Assembly (NCBI GenBank): GCA_947497755.1
Contig: CANMHT010000004.1
Coordinates: forward strand, 145,589-209,588
Length of the DNA stretch: 64,000 nt
Direction: 5' to 3'
DNA from: an uncultured Polaribacter sp.
GTDB taxonomy: Bacteria; Bacteroidota; Bacteroidia; Flavobacteriales; Flavobacteriaceae
The position numbers were made by a program, and so were the translations under genes. The first letter of the stretch is position 1, and every line of letters starts with the position of its first letter. The notes under the pieces were generated by a model. The model saw only the letters and a program-made list of their open reading frames with translations, had not been told where the DNA came from and made no database searches. Positions 53,050 to 62,623 of the stretch are shown here, one piece after another.

Positions 53050-55257
53050 ATGACAAGAAAAGTACTCTCTTTTTATCTATTGTTATTTGTATCTATTTTC
53101 TCTTATGCACAAGAGGCTTATTACAATGATGTAGATAAAACTTTAACAGGATTAGCATTAAAAAATGCCCTTGCTGCAAAAATTACAGCGACACACACAA
53201 ACAAGCTTTCTTATACTCCTGGTGTTTGGGAAGCAAGTAAAATTACCGATAGAAACCCAAGTAATACTTCACAAGTAATCTTAATTTATGGTTGGGAAAA
53301 TGGAACCGATGGAGACATAACTAATGATAAATTTAGAGATTCAAACCTACAAGATTCTGGTAGTGGAGATACTTTTAGATGGAACAGAGAACATGTGTAT
53401 TCAAAGTCTTTAGCCAATCCAAAATTAACTACAGACAATCCTGGTCCAGGAACTGATGCTCACAACTTAAGACCGGCAGATAGAAGTAGAAACTCTACTA
53501 GAAATAATTACAAATTTGGTGATGGATCTGGGAATTCTGGTTTTTCTTCAGTAACTTATGCAGGACCTGACGGACCAAATACCAATGCTTGGTATCCTGG
53601 TGACGAATGGAAAGGTGATGTTGCCAGAATGATGATGTATATGTATTTACGTTATGGAGATCAATGTTTACCTTCTGGCGTAGGTGTTGGTAATAGCGCT
53701 TTAACTCCAGATGATATGATTGACTTATTCTTAAAATGGAATGTAGAAGATCCTGTTTCTGATATTGAAAAGGCGCGTAATACTTATCATGAAAATACTT
53801 CAAATACTTACGCTCAAGGAAATAGAAATCCATTTATTGACAACCCATATTTAGCAACAAGAATTTGGGGTGGAGATTCTGCTGAAGACAGATGGGGAAT
53901 TTATACAAGCTCAGATACAGAAGCACCTACTACTCCAACCAATGTAGCTGCAAGCAACCAAACAACAACTTCTTTTGATGTTTCTTGGACTGCTTCTACA
54001 GATAATGTAGCTGTTACTGGTTACAATGTATATGTAAACAACGTATTAACTTCACAAACAGCTAATACTACAATAAACATCAAAAACTTAACTCCAAATA
54101 CTTCTTATAGCATTCAGATTGAAGCTAAAGATTTAATCAATAATAAGTCACCAAAAAGTACAGCAATTAATGTATCTACTTTAGCAGATACTGATGCTCC
54201 AACAGTACCTTCTAATGTAGTAGCTAGCAATATTACTGGAACTACATTTAAGTTAACTTGGAATGCTTCTACAGATAATACTGCTGTTACTGGATATGAT
54301 GTTTATGTTGATGCTACTTTTAAAGCAAGTACAACAGATGTAAATTACACAGTTACTGGATTGACAAAATCTACAACCTACGCAGTAAGCGTTTTAGCCA
54401 AAGACGCTGCTAATAATAAATCTGCACAAAGTACAGCTGTCAATGTAACTACAACAGACGGTGCCTCTAATGGTGTTACTGAGTTATTTATTTCTGAATA
54501 TGTTGAGCCAGATGGAGGTAATAACAAAGCTATCGAAATTGTTAACTTAACAAGTGGTACAGTAAGTTTAGCTGGTTATTCTATCAAAAAGCAATCAAAC
54601 GGAGGTTCTTGGGTAGATAATTTACCGTTAGATAAAACTGAATTTTTAAAAGTTCCATCAAATACAAGTATTGTGTCTAACGATGTTTTTGTAATTATAC
54701 ATGCAGGTAGTGCAGATGCAACCCTAACTAGTAATGCAGATTTAGTTGTTCCTGAAAATCAAAATGCTCCATATCGATTTGCTTCACCTGCAAACTTTAA
54801 TGGAAACGACCCAATTGGTTTATTTAAAAACGATGTATTAATAGATATTGTTGGTCAAGAAAACAATGGAAGCAATCATATTCAAAATGTAACTTTACGT
54901 AGAAAATCAACAATTTCTGCACCAAAAGCTACGTATGATGCTAGTCAATGGGATTCTTTTCCTGCCAATACTTTTGACGGAATTGGAAGTCACACTGCTA
55001 CTTTAAGTGTAGAAAAAATTGACAATAGCTTATTTAGTTTATATCCAAATCCTTTGAATGGTTCTGTATTAAATATTGTAAACCCTACACTAACAAAAAT
55101 CAAAACCTTAAAAGTATTTACCATTTCTGGTAAGCAAGTAATTTCTATAGATAATCCTCAGTCTACTGTAAGCCTAAAAGGTATTACAAACGGATTGTAT
55201 ATCATAAAATTAATTTCTGAGAAAGGTACTAGTATCAAAAAATTAATCAAAAATTAA
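53050..55257 (+). CDS. Secreted endonuclease I with FN3, LTD and type IX C-terminal domain
   Basis: A 735-residue secreted nuclease. After the signal peptide (F-L-S-F-Y-like, ending S-Y-A-Q) comes an endonuclease I domain (about 20-280): W-N-R-E-H-V-Y-S-K-S-L with the catalytic His, D-A-H-N-L-R-P-A-D and N-N-Y-K-F-G. Two fibronectin III domains follow (about 290-375 and 385-470), then a lamin-tail domain (about 480-630, F-I-S-E-Y-V-E-P-D-G-G-N-N-K-A-I-E-I-V-N). The last 75 residues (F-S-L-Y-P-N-P, G-L-Y-I-I-K-L, K-K-L-I-K-N) are a type A type IX sorting signal. It would degrade extracellular DNA or RNA for nutrients. Confidence 0.92.
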   Translation: MTRKVLSFYLLLFVSIFSYAQEAYYNDVDKTLTGLALKNALAAKITATHTNKLSYTPGVWEASKITDRNPSNTSQVILIYGWENGTDGDITNDKFRDSNLQDSGSGDTFRWNREHVYSKSLANPKLTTDNPGPGTDAHNLRPADRSRNSTRNNYKFGDGSGNSGFSSVTYAGPDGPNTNAWYPGDEWKGDVARMMMYMYLRYGDQCLPSGVGVGNSALTPDDMIDLFLKWNVEDPVSDIEKARNTYHENTSNTYAQGNRNPFIDNPYLATRIWGGDSAEDRWGIYTSSDTEAPTTPTNVAASNQTTTSFDVSWTASTDNVAVTGYNVYVNNVLTSQTANTTINIKNLTPNTSYSIQIEAKDLINNKSPKSTAINVSTLADTDAPTVPSNVVASNITGTTFKLTWNASTDNTAVTGYDVYVDATFKASTTDVNYTVTGLTKSTTYAVSVLAKDAANNKSAQSTAVNVTTTDGASNGVTELFISEYVEPDGGNNKAIEIVNLTSGTVSLAGYSIKKQSNGGSWVDNLPLDKTEFLKVPSNTSIVSNDVFVIIHAGSADATLTSNADLVVPENQNAPYRFASPANFNGNDPIGLFKNDVLIDIVGQENNGSNHIQNVTLRRKSTISAPKATYDASQWDSFPANTFDGIGSHTATLSVEKIDNSLFSLYPNPLNGSVLNIVNPTLTKIKTLKVFTISGKQVISIDNPQSTVSLKGITNGLYIIKLISEKGTSIKKLIKN

Positions 55258-55272
55258 ATTAAAAAATAGTGT

Positions 55273-55300
55273 AAAAAGCGGCTTTCGAGCCGCTTTTTTT
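55273..55300 (+). terminator. Intrinsic terminator of the endonuclease gene
   Basis: Stem AAAGCGGCT / AGCCGCTTT closed by a TTCG loop, then eight or more T. It is 15 bases past the stop. Confidence 0.93.
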
Positions 55301-55371
55301 TGTTTAAAACCTAGTGAATAACTCATAGAATCATCTGTCATTTAAAATGAGTTTTATTCGAGGAATTGTAT

Positions 55372-55379
55372 TAAATTTG
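55372..55379 (+). promoter_or_regulatory. TAnnTTTG -7 element of purL
   Basis: TAAATTTG, 33 bases before the ATG at 55413. It lies inside the frame that would result from the upstream ATG at 55347, so it supports the later start. Confidence 0.55.
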
Positions 55380-55412
55380 CCTTTTTACAAAACAACACAC
55401 AAACACACTAAA

Positions 55413-58400
55413 ATGATTCATTTCTTTGGAAACCAAAACAGCAAAGTATTTGCTGTGCAAACAACAAAAGAATTATCGGCTGAAAACATTTCAAAATTGA
55501 ACTGGCTTTTTGGCAACCAACCTAAAATAAACGCGGCGTCTCTTGACGCTTTTTTTATTGGTCCTCGTGCTGCAATGATTACACCATGGAGTACTAATGC
55601 TGTAGAAATTACTCAAAATATGGGTATTGATGGAATCATCAGAATTGAAGAATTTACTGCTTCTACAGAAGACTTTTCTGACTTTGACCCAATGATTTCT
55701 CAAAAGTTTAACGGACTTACTCAAGAGATTTTCACCATCAATGTTACTCCAGAAAAAGTATTAGAAATTGATAATATTACTGCATACAATCAACAAGAAG
55801 GATTGGCTTTAAGTGATGAAGAAATTGAATACTTAGAAAACTTAGCAACTAAATTAGGTCGCAAGTTAACAGATTCTGAAGTTTTTGGATTTAGTCAAGT
55901 TAACTCAGAACATTGTAGACATAAAATATTTAATGGAACTTTTGTTATTGACGGAGAAGAAAAACCTGTTTCATTATTTAAAATGATTCGTAAAACTTCA
56001 GAAACGAATCCAAATGATATTGTTTCTGCTTATAAAGACAATGTTGCTTTTATCAAAGGACCAACAGTAGAACAATTTGCCCCTAAAAGTGCTGACAAAC
56101 CTGATTTTTACGAAACAAAAGAATTTGATTCTGTAATTTCATTAAAAGCAGAAACTCATAATTTCCCAACAACTGTAGAACCTTTTAACGGTGCTGCTAC
56201 AGGTTCTGGTGGAGAAATTAGAGATCGTTTAGCAGGAGGAAAAGGTTCTTTACCTTTAGCGGGTACTGCGGTGTATATGACCTCTTATTCTCGCTTGGAA
56301 GAAAATCGTCCTTGGGAACAAAAAATGGACGAACGTAACTGGTTGTACCAAACTCCTATGGATATTTTAATCAAAGCTTCTAATGGAGCTTCTGATTTTG
56401 GAAATAAATTTGGACAACCTTTAATTACAGGTTCTGTATTAACTTTTGAACACGAAGAAGATGCCCGTAAATTAGGTTTTGACAAAGTAATTATGCAAGC
56501 AGGTGGAATTGGTTATGGAAAAGCCAATCAAGCTTTAAAAAACACACCTGAAAACGGAGATAAAATTGTAATTCTTGGTGGAGATAACTATAGAATCGGA
56601 ATGGGTGGTGCAGCCGTTTCTTCTGCAGATACAGGAGAGTTTTCTTCTGGAATAGAATTAAATGCAATTCAACGTTCCAATCCAGAAATGCAAAAAAGAG
56701 CTGCAAATGCTATTCGTGGAATGGTAGAAAGTGATGAAAACACTATTGTTTCTATTCATGATCATGGTGCTGGTGGACATTTAAATTGTTTATCTGAATT
56801 GGTTGAAGAAACTGGTGGACATATTGATTTAGATCAATTACCTGTTGGAGATCCAACACTTTCTGCTAAAGAAATTATTGGAAACGAATCTCAAGAACGT
56901 ATGGGATTGGTAATTAGCCAAGAAAATATTGATACCTTAAAAAGAATTGCTGATCGTGAGCGTTCTCCTATGTATACTGTTGGAGACGTTACCAATGATC
57001 ATAAATTTACTTTTAAATCTAAAACTACAGGAGAAAAACCTATGGATTTAGATTTACATGATATGTTTGGAAGTTCTCCAAAAACGATCATGACTGACAA
57101 TACAACCCCTAGAAATTATGAAGACTTGGCGTATAGCTCAGAAAACTTTAAAAATTATTTAGAGCAAGTATTACAATTAGAAGCTGTTGCTTGTAAAGAT
57201 TGGTTAACAAATAAAGTAGATCGTTGTGTTGGCGGAAAAGTTGCCAAGCAACAGTGTGTGGGTCCATTACAAATACCTTTAAATAATGTTGGTGTAATGG
57301 CCTTAGATTATAAAGGTAAAGAAGGAGTTGCTACTTCTATTGGCCACTCTCCTATTTCTGGATTGATTGACCCTGTTGCAGGTAGTAAAAACTCAATTGC
57401 AGAAGCGTTAACAAATATTATCTGGGCGCCATTAAAAGGAAACTTACAAAATGTTTCTTTGTCTGCAAACTGGATGTGGCCTTGTAAAAATGAAGGGGAA
57501 GATGCACGTTTATTTAAAGCGGTAGAAGCTATTTCTGAATTTGCTATTGATTTAGGAATCAATGTTCCAACTGGTAAGGATTCTTTATCAATGAAACAGA
57601 AATATCCTAATGAAGATGTTATTTCTCCGGGAACTGTAATTATTTCTGCTGCTGCTAATTGTACAGATATTAGTAACGTTGTAGAACCTGTTTTCCAAAA
57701 AGGTGTTCACAATACCATATATTATATCAATTTATCTAATGATGAGTATAAACTTGGAGGAAGCTCTTTTGCACAAATATTAAACAAAATTGGTACTGAT
57801 GCTCCAAGTATTCAAGACAATGCGCATTTTAAAAATGCATTTAACAGCATTCAAGATTTAATTAAAGCTGGTAAAATTGTTGCCGGGCACGATGTTGCTT
57901 CTGGTGGTTTAATTACTACTTTACTCGAATTGTGTTTTGCTGATGTAAACTTAGGAGCAGCTTATGATTTTAGTACATTAAATGAAGCAGATACTTTAAA
58001 AATGTTATTTGCAGAAAATGCAGGAATCGTTTTCCAAGCAACAGATAATTCTATAGAAGAAGTACTTAACAATGCCGGAATTACTTTCCATAAAATTGGA
58101 ACTGTAAATGAATCTGGAACTGTTTCTATTAAAAACAATGCTGATACTTTTAGTTTATCAGTTGCTGAAATGAGAACTACTTGGTATAAAACCTCGTACT
58201 TATTAGATCAAAAACAAACAGCAAATGGATTGGCAAAAGAAAGAATAGATAACTTTGCTCATCAGCCACTACAATATACATTCCCAGCTCATTTTACTGG
58301 AAAGTTACCTGTTATTAGTAACGATACAGGTAATCCACGTCCTAAAGCTGCTATCTTAAGAGAAAAAGGGTCTAACTCAGAACGAGAAATGGCAAATGCT

Positions 58401-59090
58401 ATGTATTTAGCTGGTTTTGATGTAAAAGATGTACACATGACCGACCTTATTTCTGGAAGAGAAAATTTAGAAGATATTCAGTTTTTAGGAGCTGTTGGAG
58501 GTTTTTCTAATTCAGATGTATTGGGTTCTGCTAAAGGTTGGGCTGGCGCTATTAAATACAATGAAAAAGCCAATACAGTTATCAATAATTTCTTTAAAAG
58601 AGAAGATACTCTATCTGTTGGTATTTGTAATGGTTGTCAGTTATTTATGGAATTAGATTTGATCAATCCAGAACACGAAGTTCATGGGAAAATGTTACAT
58701 AACAATTCTCAAAAACACGAAAGCGCATTTACTTCTGTTAAAGTTCAAGAAAACAACTCAGTAATGTTATCTAGTTTGGCAGGAAGTACTTTAGGAGTTT
58801 GGATTTCTCATGGTGAAGGAAAGTTTCACTTGCCAATGACAGAAGATCAATACAACATTGTTGCTAAATATGGTTATGAGGGATATCCTTCTAATCCTAA
58901 TGGGTCTGACTTTAACACAGCAATGTTATGTGATACTACTGGACGTCATTTAGTTATGATGCCACATATTGAGCGCTCTATTTTCCAATGGAATTGGGCC
59001 AATTATCCGCAAGGAAGAAAAGACGAAGTTTCTCCTTGGATTGAAGCTTTTGAAAATGCCAGAAAATGGGTGGAAAAGCAAAATAAGTAA
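55413..59090 (+). CDS. purL: Phosphoribosylformylglycinamidine synthase PurL
   Basis: A 1225-residue single-chain enzyme that makes FGAM from FGAR, glutamine and ATP in purine synthesis. The N-terminal PurS-like part starts M-I-H-F-F-G-N. The synthase core has S-E-H-C-R-H-K-I-F near residue 163, K-A-E-T-H-N-F-P-T-T-V-E-P-F, A-T-G-S-G-G-E-I-R-D-R and H-D-H-G-A-G-G. The C-terminal glutaminase (about 975-1225) has R-E-K-G-S-N-S-E-R, catalytic Cys in G-I-C-N-G-C-Q-L and P-H-I-E-R-S. An ATG at 55347 would add 22 residues without family support. Monocistronic, with promoter and terminator. Confidence 0.95.
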   Translation: MIHFFGNQNSKVFAVQTTKELSAENISKLNWLFGNQPKINAASLDAFFIGPRAAMITPWSTNAVEITQNMGIDGIIRIEEFTASTEDFSDFDPMISQKFNGLTQEIFTINVTPEKVLEIDNITAYNQQEGLALSDEEIEYLENLATKLGRKLTDSEVFGFSQVNSEHCRHKIFNGTFVIDGEEKPVSLFKMIRKTSETNPNDIVSAYKDNVAFIKGPTVEQFAPKSADKPDFYETKEFDSVISLKAETHNFPTTVEPFNGAATGSGGEIRDRLAGGKGSLPLAGTAVYMTSYSRLEENRPWEQKMDERNWLYQTPMDILIKASNGASDFGNKFGQPLITGSVLTFEHEEDARKLGFDKVIMQAGGIGYGKANQALKNTPENGDKIVILGGDNYRIGMGGAAVSSADTGEFSSGIELNAIQRSNPEMQKRAANAIRGMVESDENTIVSIHDHGAGGHLNCLSELVEETGGHIDLDQLPVGDPTLSAKEIIGNESQERMGLVISQENIDTLKRIADRERSPMYTVGDVTNDHKFTFKSKTTGEKPMDLDLHDMFGSSPKTIMTDNTTPRNYEDLAYSSENFKNYLEQVLQLEAVACKDWLTNKVDRCVGGKVAKQQCVGPLQIPLNNVGVMALDYKGKEGVATSIGHSPISGLIDPVAGSKNSIAEALTNIIWAPLKGNLQNVSLSANWMWPCKNEGEDARLFKAVEAISEFAIDLGINVPTGKDSLSMKQKYPNEDVISPGTVIISAAANCTDISNVVEPVFQKGVHNTIYYINLSNDEYKLGGSSFAQILNKIGTDAPSIQDNAHFKNAFNSIQDLIKAGKIVAGHDVASGGLITTLLELCFADVNLGAAYDFSTLNEADTLKMLFAENAGIVFQATDNSIEEVLNNAGITFHKIGTVNESGTVSIKNNADTFSLSVAEMRTTWYKTSYLLDQKQTANGLAKERIDNFAHQPLQYTFPAHFTGKLPVISNDTGNPRPKAAILREKGSNSEREMANAMYLAGFDVKDVHMTDLISGRENLEDIQFLGAVGGFSNSDVLGSAKGWAGAIKYNEKANTVINNFFKREDTLSVGICNGCQLFMELDLINPEHEVHGKMLHNNSQKHESAFTSVKVQENNSVMLSSLAGSTLGVWISHGEGKFHLPMTEDQYNIVAKYGYEGYPSNPNGSDFNTAMLCDTTGRHLVMMPHIERSIFQWNWANYPQGRKDEVSPWIEAFENARKWVEKQNK

Positions 59091-59116
59091 CTCTAACAAC
59101 TTAAGGTTAAACATAT

Positions 59117-59155
59117 AAATAGCGGATTTGATTATTCAAATCCGCTATTTTTTTT
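59117..59155. terminator. Intrinsic terminator of purL, possibly bidirectional
   Basis: A 14-15 bp stem AAATAGCGGATTTG / CAAATCCGCTATTT with a short loop (59131-59136), then a run of T. It abuts the stop codon of the convergent gene at 59154. Confidence 0.9.
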
Positions 59156-60194
59156 AATGTGTTTCACACCAATGTAAAAATTCTGTCACTACAACATCCC
59201 ATTTGTCTATATATTCTTCTTTTGCAGAAGTTGGAAGTATTGCAAAAGAATGATTCAGTTTTGGGTATACTTTAAAAGTTAAATTGTTTTTTCTTTTTCT
59301 TATAAATTCAAGCGGAATTAAATATGCAGATTCAATAGGTACTGCTTTATCTTTTGCTCCATGTGCAACATATAAAGGAACCTTAATTTTTAATAAATTG
59401 TCTATTGAAGGTTCTACAGATGTACTCCATTTTTTATAAGAATGTCCTAAAAACTTTTTATCTAAACTATTCGGATATTGATAAATATCTTTGATTTCTT
59501 TAAATAATTTTTCTGCTTCAGATACTGCATCTTCTTCAGAAATTTTACCTTGATGTAGTTGTTTTCTAATATCCAACAGAAAGTCATAATACTGAGCATT
59601 CCCTCCACCAGAAAAGTAACCTATATGAGAAATTTTCTTATGAAAAACACCTAATTTTGCTACTACTTCGCTTCCTTCTGAATGTCCTAAAACAATTACT
59701 TTTTTTGGCTTGGCTACCAATTTATCTACTACATAATCTATAGCTTTACTTGCTTGCCAAACTCTATAATTTAAATTGTCATTCTGATAAAAAGAAATTG
59801 GCACTTTCAATTTTTTTCCTAAATACTCAAATGGAAACCCTTTTTTAGATATCATTACTAATAGATAATCAGCAGGTAAAATTTCTAAGCTAAAAGGCAA
59901 TGTTTTACGTACTTCAAAATATTTTCTAATCGTAGGTTTTTCTTTAGGATTTTTAGTCTTTAAAGTATCAATATGTTTGATCAAGTGGTAAAATGGATTA
60001 CCACCTGATCCTTGAATATAGAAAATAACTTTTTTAATTGAAGCTATTTTTCCGTTGGTGTAAGTATGAATTTTTATTGTATCCTTATTGTCTACAAAAG
60101 CATAATGTTCAAACTTATTTTCAAAATATTTCTTTTGCCCAAAAGAACTTGTTGTTAGTAGTAAAACTACAAGCATTAAAAATGTATGTTTCAT
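59154..60194 (-). CDS. Exported alpha/beta hydrolase
   Basis: A 346-residue protein with a signal peptide (M-K-H-T-F-L-M-L-V-V-L-L-L-T-T-S-S-F-G-Q) from ATG 60194. The alpha/beta hydrolase triad can be seen: nucleophile Ser in V-L-G-H-S-E-G-S-E-V near residue 178, Asp in A-H-G-A-K-D-K-A-V-P near 290, His in L-N-H-S-F-A-I near 322. Substrate unknown; esterase or peptidase activity is possible. A TTG at 60212 would overlap the upstream permease gene by 8 bases but adds only six residues before the signal, so the ATG is preferred. It follows two ABC permease genes and may be co-transcribed. Confidence 0.75.
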   Translation of the reverse strand: MKHTFLMLVVLLLTTSSFGQKKYFENKFEHYAFVDNKDTIKIHTYTNGKIASIKKVIFYIQGSGGNPFYHLIKHIDTLKTKNPKEKPTIRKYFEVRKTLPFSLEILPADYLLVMISKKGFPFEYLGKKLKVPISFYQNDNLNYRVWQASKAIDYVVDKLVAKPKKVIVLGHSEGSEVVAKLGVFHKKISHIGYFSGGGNAQYYDFLLDIRKQLHQGKISEEDAVSEAEKLFKEIKDIYQYPNSLDKKFLGHSYKKWSTSVEPSIDNLLKIKVPLYVAHGAKDKAVPIESAYLIPLEFIRKRKNNLTFKVYPKLNHSFAILPTSAKEEYIDKWDVVVTEFLHWCETH

Positions 60195-60204
60195 AAAACA
60201 AGTT

Positions 60205-62622
60205 CTATTCAAATTTTAAATACTTAATCAAATCAACTTTTGTAGCATTGTAAGCTTTAATTCCTACTACAATTATTACTAAGATTGATAAAATAATCGG
60301 AGTAATGATAAAAGGCAATATTGGCATATCAATTCTATAGGCAAAATTATCTAACCAGTTTTGCAAGAAATAGTAGGCAATTGGAATTAAAATTACAGAG
60401 GCAATAATAATTACCTTTAAAAATCCTTTGATTAATTGATACATGATTTCTTTTACAGAAGCCCCTAAAGTTTTACGAATACTTACTTCTTTTAATCGCT
60501 GTTGAATCGTTAACGTTGCTAAGGCAAATAATCCTAATAAAGAGATAATAACTACCACACAAGTTAAAATAAAAAAGAGTGTTCTTTGTTTTTGATACTT
60601 TTGAAAAGTTCTAGCAAATCGTTTATTTACAAACCTCGGATTGAAAGGGTAACCTTGTTCTATATTTTTACTCCAGTATTCTTCAATAAAAGACAATGTT
60701 TCTTCCAAGTTATTCGGTTTTACTTTAATTTGAATCATCCAAAAATTGTCTTTTATCCAATCAAAAGTATTCCAATGTACCATAAATGTAGGTGGAATTT
60801 TACTATCTAATCCAAATGTATGGTAATCTTTCACTACTCCAACAACATTAAGGTTTTTACCATCACTGTCTGGACCACCAAACCCAGCATTTACTTTTTT
60901 ACCAATCGGATCATCATAAATATTTAATTCTTTAGCTAAGGTTTCATTAATCAAAATATTCTTAATCGAATCAGAAGCTTTATTCATTTCTAATTGCCTT
61001 CCTTTTACAATTTCAATATCCATTAAATCTATATAATTGTATTCAATGGCATTGACATTAGCTTGTACAGAAGTTTCTTTATAATTAAAATTGGTTGAAC
61101 TTGAGCTACCACCTCCAATAATAAAAGAATTACTAGTCACTGCTTCGATATTTGGGTGTTTAACCAATTCATTTTTTGCTACTAAATATTTCTTATAGCG
61201 ATTGTCAAATTTATTCATCGAAACAATTAAAACCTGATCTCCGCTAAACCCTAAATCTTTATTCATCATATAATTTACTTGCTGATAAATAATGATAGAA
61301 CCTGTTAAGAAAAAACCAGAAATTAAAAACTGTAAACCTAACATTACATTTCGTGCAAAAACACCTTTTTTACTACGAGAAACATTTCCTTTTAGGACCT
61401 CAACAGATTTAAAGTTAGCTAAGTATAATCCTGGAATAAATCCAATAATAATGGATACAACCACAACTATTAATGCTAATTTTAACAACAATGCCGAGTT
61501 TAAGATGGAAATATCTTTTCTCATAAACTCGTTAAAGCTTGGTAAAATCAATTCTACCAACAATAAAGACAAAACAAAAGCGATTATTCCTTGTAATAAG
61601 ATTTCTAAAGTATATTGTCTTGTTAAGGTTATTTTAGACAATCCTAAGGTTTTCTTTACTCCCACTTCTTTAGCTCTTTGTGTGGCTGAAGCAATAGATA
61701 AATTGATAAAGTTTACACAAGAAATAATAATTAATAGAATTGACAGAGATAGCATAATTACTATTAACTGGTAATTTCCTTGTCCTTCTGGTCCACTATC
61801 ATCTCCTAAACCGTGCAAACGAATTTTAGATAAAGGCTCAAAAACAACTTCTGTTCCATATTTTTCTTCAAACTCTTCTGGAGAAATCCCATCTCTTTTA
61901 GCTTGTGGTATTGAGGCATATTTATACCAAACATCATTGGCTTTTTTGGTTACTTCTTTTAAATCTGCACCTTTTTTCAATTTTACAAATAAACTCTGAC
62001 TAAAGCTTCCCCAAGTTCCTGTAGGTTTTTTAGAATTCTGCATTACAATTTTTGGCATAAAGTAATGTTTCCCTTCAACTTTAAATACCGTTGTAACTAC
62101 ATATGGCTTTTCATAAAGCGTTAAGGTTTTTCCAATTGCCAAACTTGGCTTTTCAAAATAAAGAGCGGCTGTTTCTTCTGATAATGCAATATGATTTCTC
62201 GCTTTTTCAAAAGCAGAAGTACTCCCTTCTGTAATACTAAAAGGAAACATATGAAAAAATGTTGGCTCACCTCTAACAATATCTTCTGTATACAATTGCT
62301 TTCCGTCAACTAATACAATCGTAGCATTGTACCAGCTATTTGATAAGTAAATATTCTCTACTTCTGGAATATCACTTAAATATTTATCTCCTTCAATATT
62401 GGTACTTGAATTCCAAATTTCATTATCTGGCATTTTATGTGAAGTACGATATATTTGATCATTAACAGGATTTGAGCTATTGTAACTTTCTTCATCATGT
62501 AAGAATAATAATACAATTAATAAGCCTGCAAATCCAAGAGTAAGTCCTAATACATTGATTAAAATGTTTAACCAATTTTTCTTACTATTTCTAAAAAATA
62601 TTTTGAACCATGTTTGTACCAT
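60205..62622 (-). CDS. MacB-type ABC transporter permease
   Basis: An 805-residue permease of the FtsX/MacB superfamily: an N-terminal TM helix (about 20-42), a periplasmic MacB-like domain, three TM helices at about 285-405, a second periplasmic domain (about 430-670) and three more TM helices at about 680-800. The cytoplasmic motifs A-x-Q-R-A-K-E-V-G-V-K-K-T-L-G and Q-Q-R-L-K-E-V-S-I-R-K-T-L-G-A-S contact the ATPase. No ATPase gene is in the window. Such duplicated permeases in Bacteroidota often act in export or lipoprotein-type mechanotransmission. It begins one base after the upstream paralog. Confidence 0.88.
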   Translation of the reverse strand: MVQTWFKIFFRNSKKNWLNILINVLGLTLGFAGLLIVLLFLHDEESYNSSNPVNDQIYRTSHKMPDNEIWNSSTNIEGDKYLSDIPEVENIYLSNSWYNATIVLVDGKQLYTEDIVRGEPTFFHMFPFSITEGSTSAFEKARNHIALSEETAALYFEKPSLAIGKTLTLYEKPYVVTTVFKVEGKHYFMPKIVMQNSKKPTGTWGSFSQSLFVKLKKGADLKEVTKKANDVWYKYASIPQAKRDGISPEEFEEKYGTEVVFEPLSKIRLHGLGDDSGPEGQGNYQLIVIMLSLSILLIIISCVNFINLSIASATQRAKEVGVKKTLGLSKITLTRQYTLEILLQGIIAFVLSLLLVELILPSFNEFMRKDISILNSALLLKLALIVVVVSIIIGFIPGLYLANFKSVEVLKGNVSRSKKGVFARNVMLGLQFLISGFFLTGSIIIYQQVNYMMNKDLGFSGDQVLIVSMNKFDNRYKKYLVAKNELVKHPNIEAVTSNSFIIGGGSSSSTNFNYKETSVQANVNAIEYNYIDLMDIEIVKGRQLEMNKASDSIKNILINETLAKELNIYDDPIGKKVNAGFGGPDSDGKNLNVVGVVKDYHTFGLDSKIPPTFMVHWNTFDWIKDNFWMIQIKVKPNNLEETLSFIEEYWSKNIEQGYPFNPRFVNKRFARTFQKYQKQRTLFFILTCVVVIISLLGLFALATLTIQQRLKEVSIRKTLGASVKEIMYQLIKGFLKVIIIASVILIPIAYYFLQNWLDNFAYRIDMPILPFIITPIILSILVIIVVGIKAYNATKVDLIKYLKFE

Positions 62623-62623
62623 G

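Noticed and set aside
53498..53833. Open frame of 111 codons on the minus strand inside the endonuclease gene
   Set aside because: Antisense shadow of the conserved nuclease domain.
55347..55412. N-terminal extension of PurL from an upstream ATG
   Set aside because: The added 22 residues do not fit the family start, and a promoter element sits inside this stretch.
61292..61774. Open frame of 160 codons on the plus strand
   Set aside because: Antisense to the membrane region of the ABC permease; its Lys/Thr/Asn-rich translation is the usual mirror of a Leu/Ile/Val-rich sequence.
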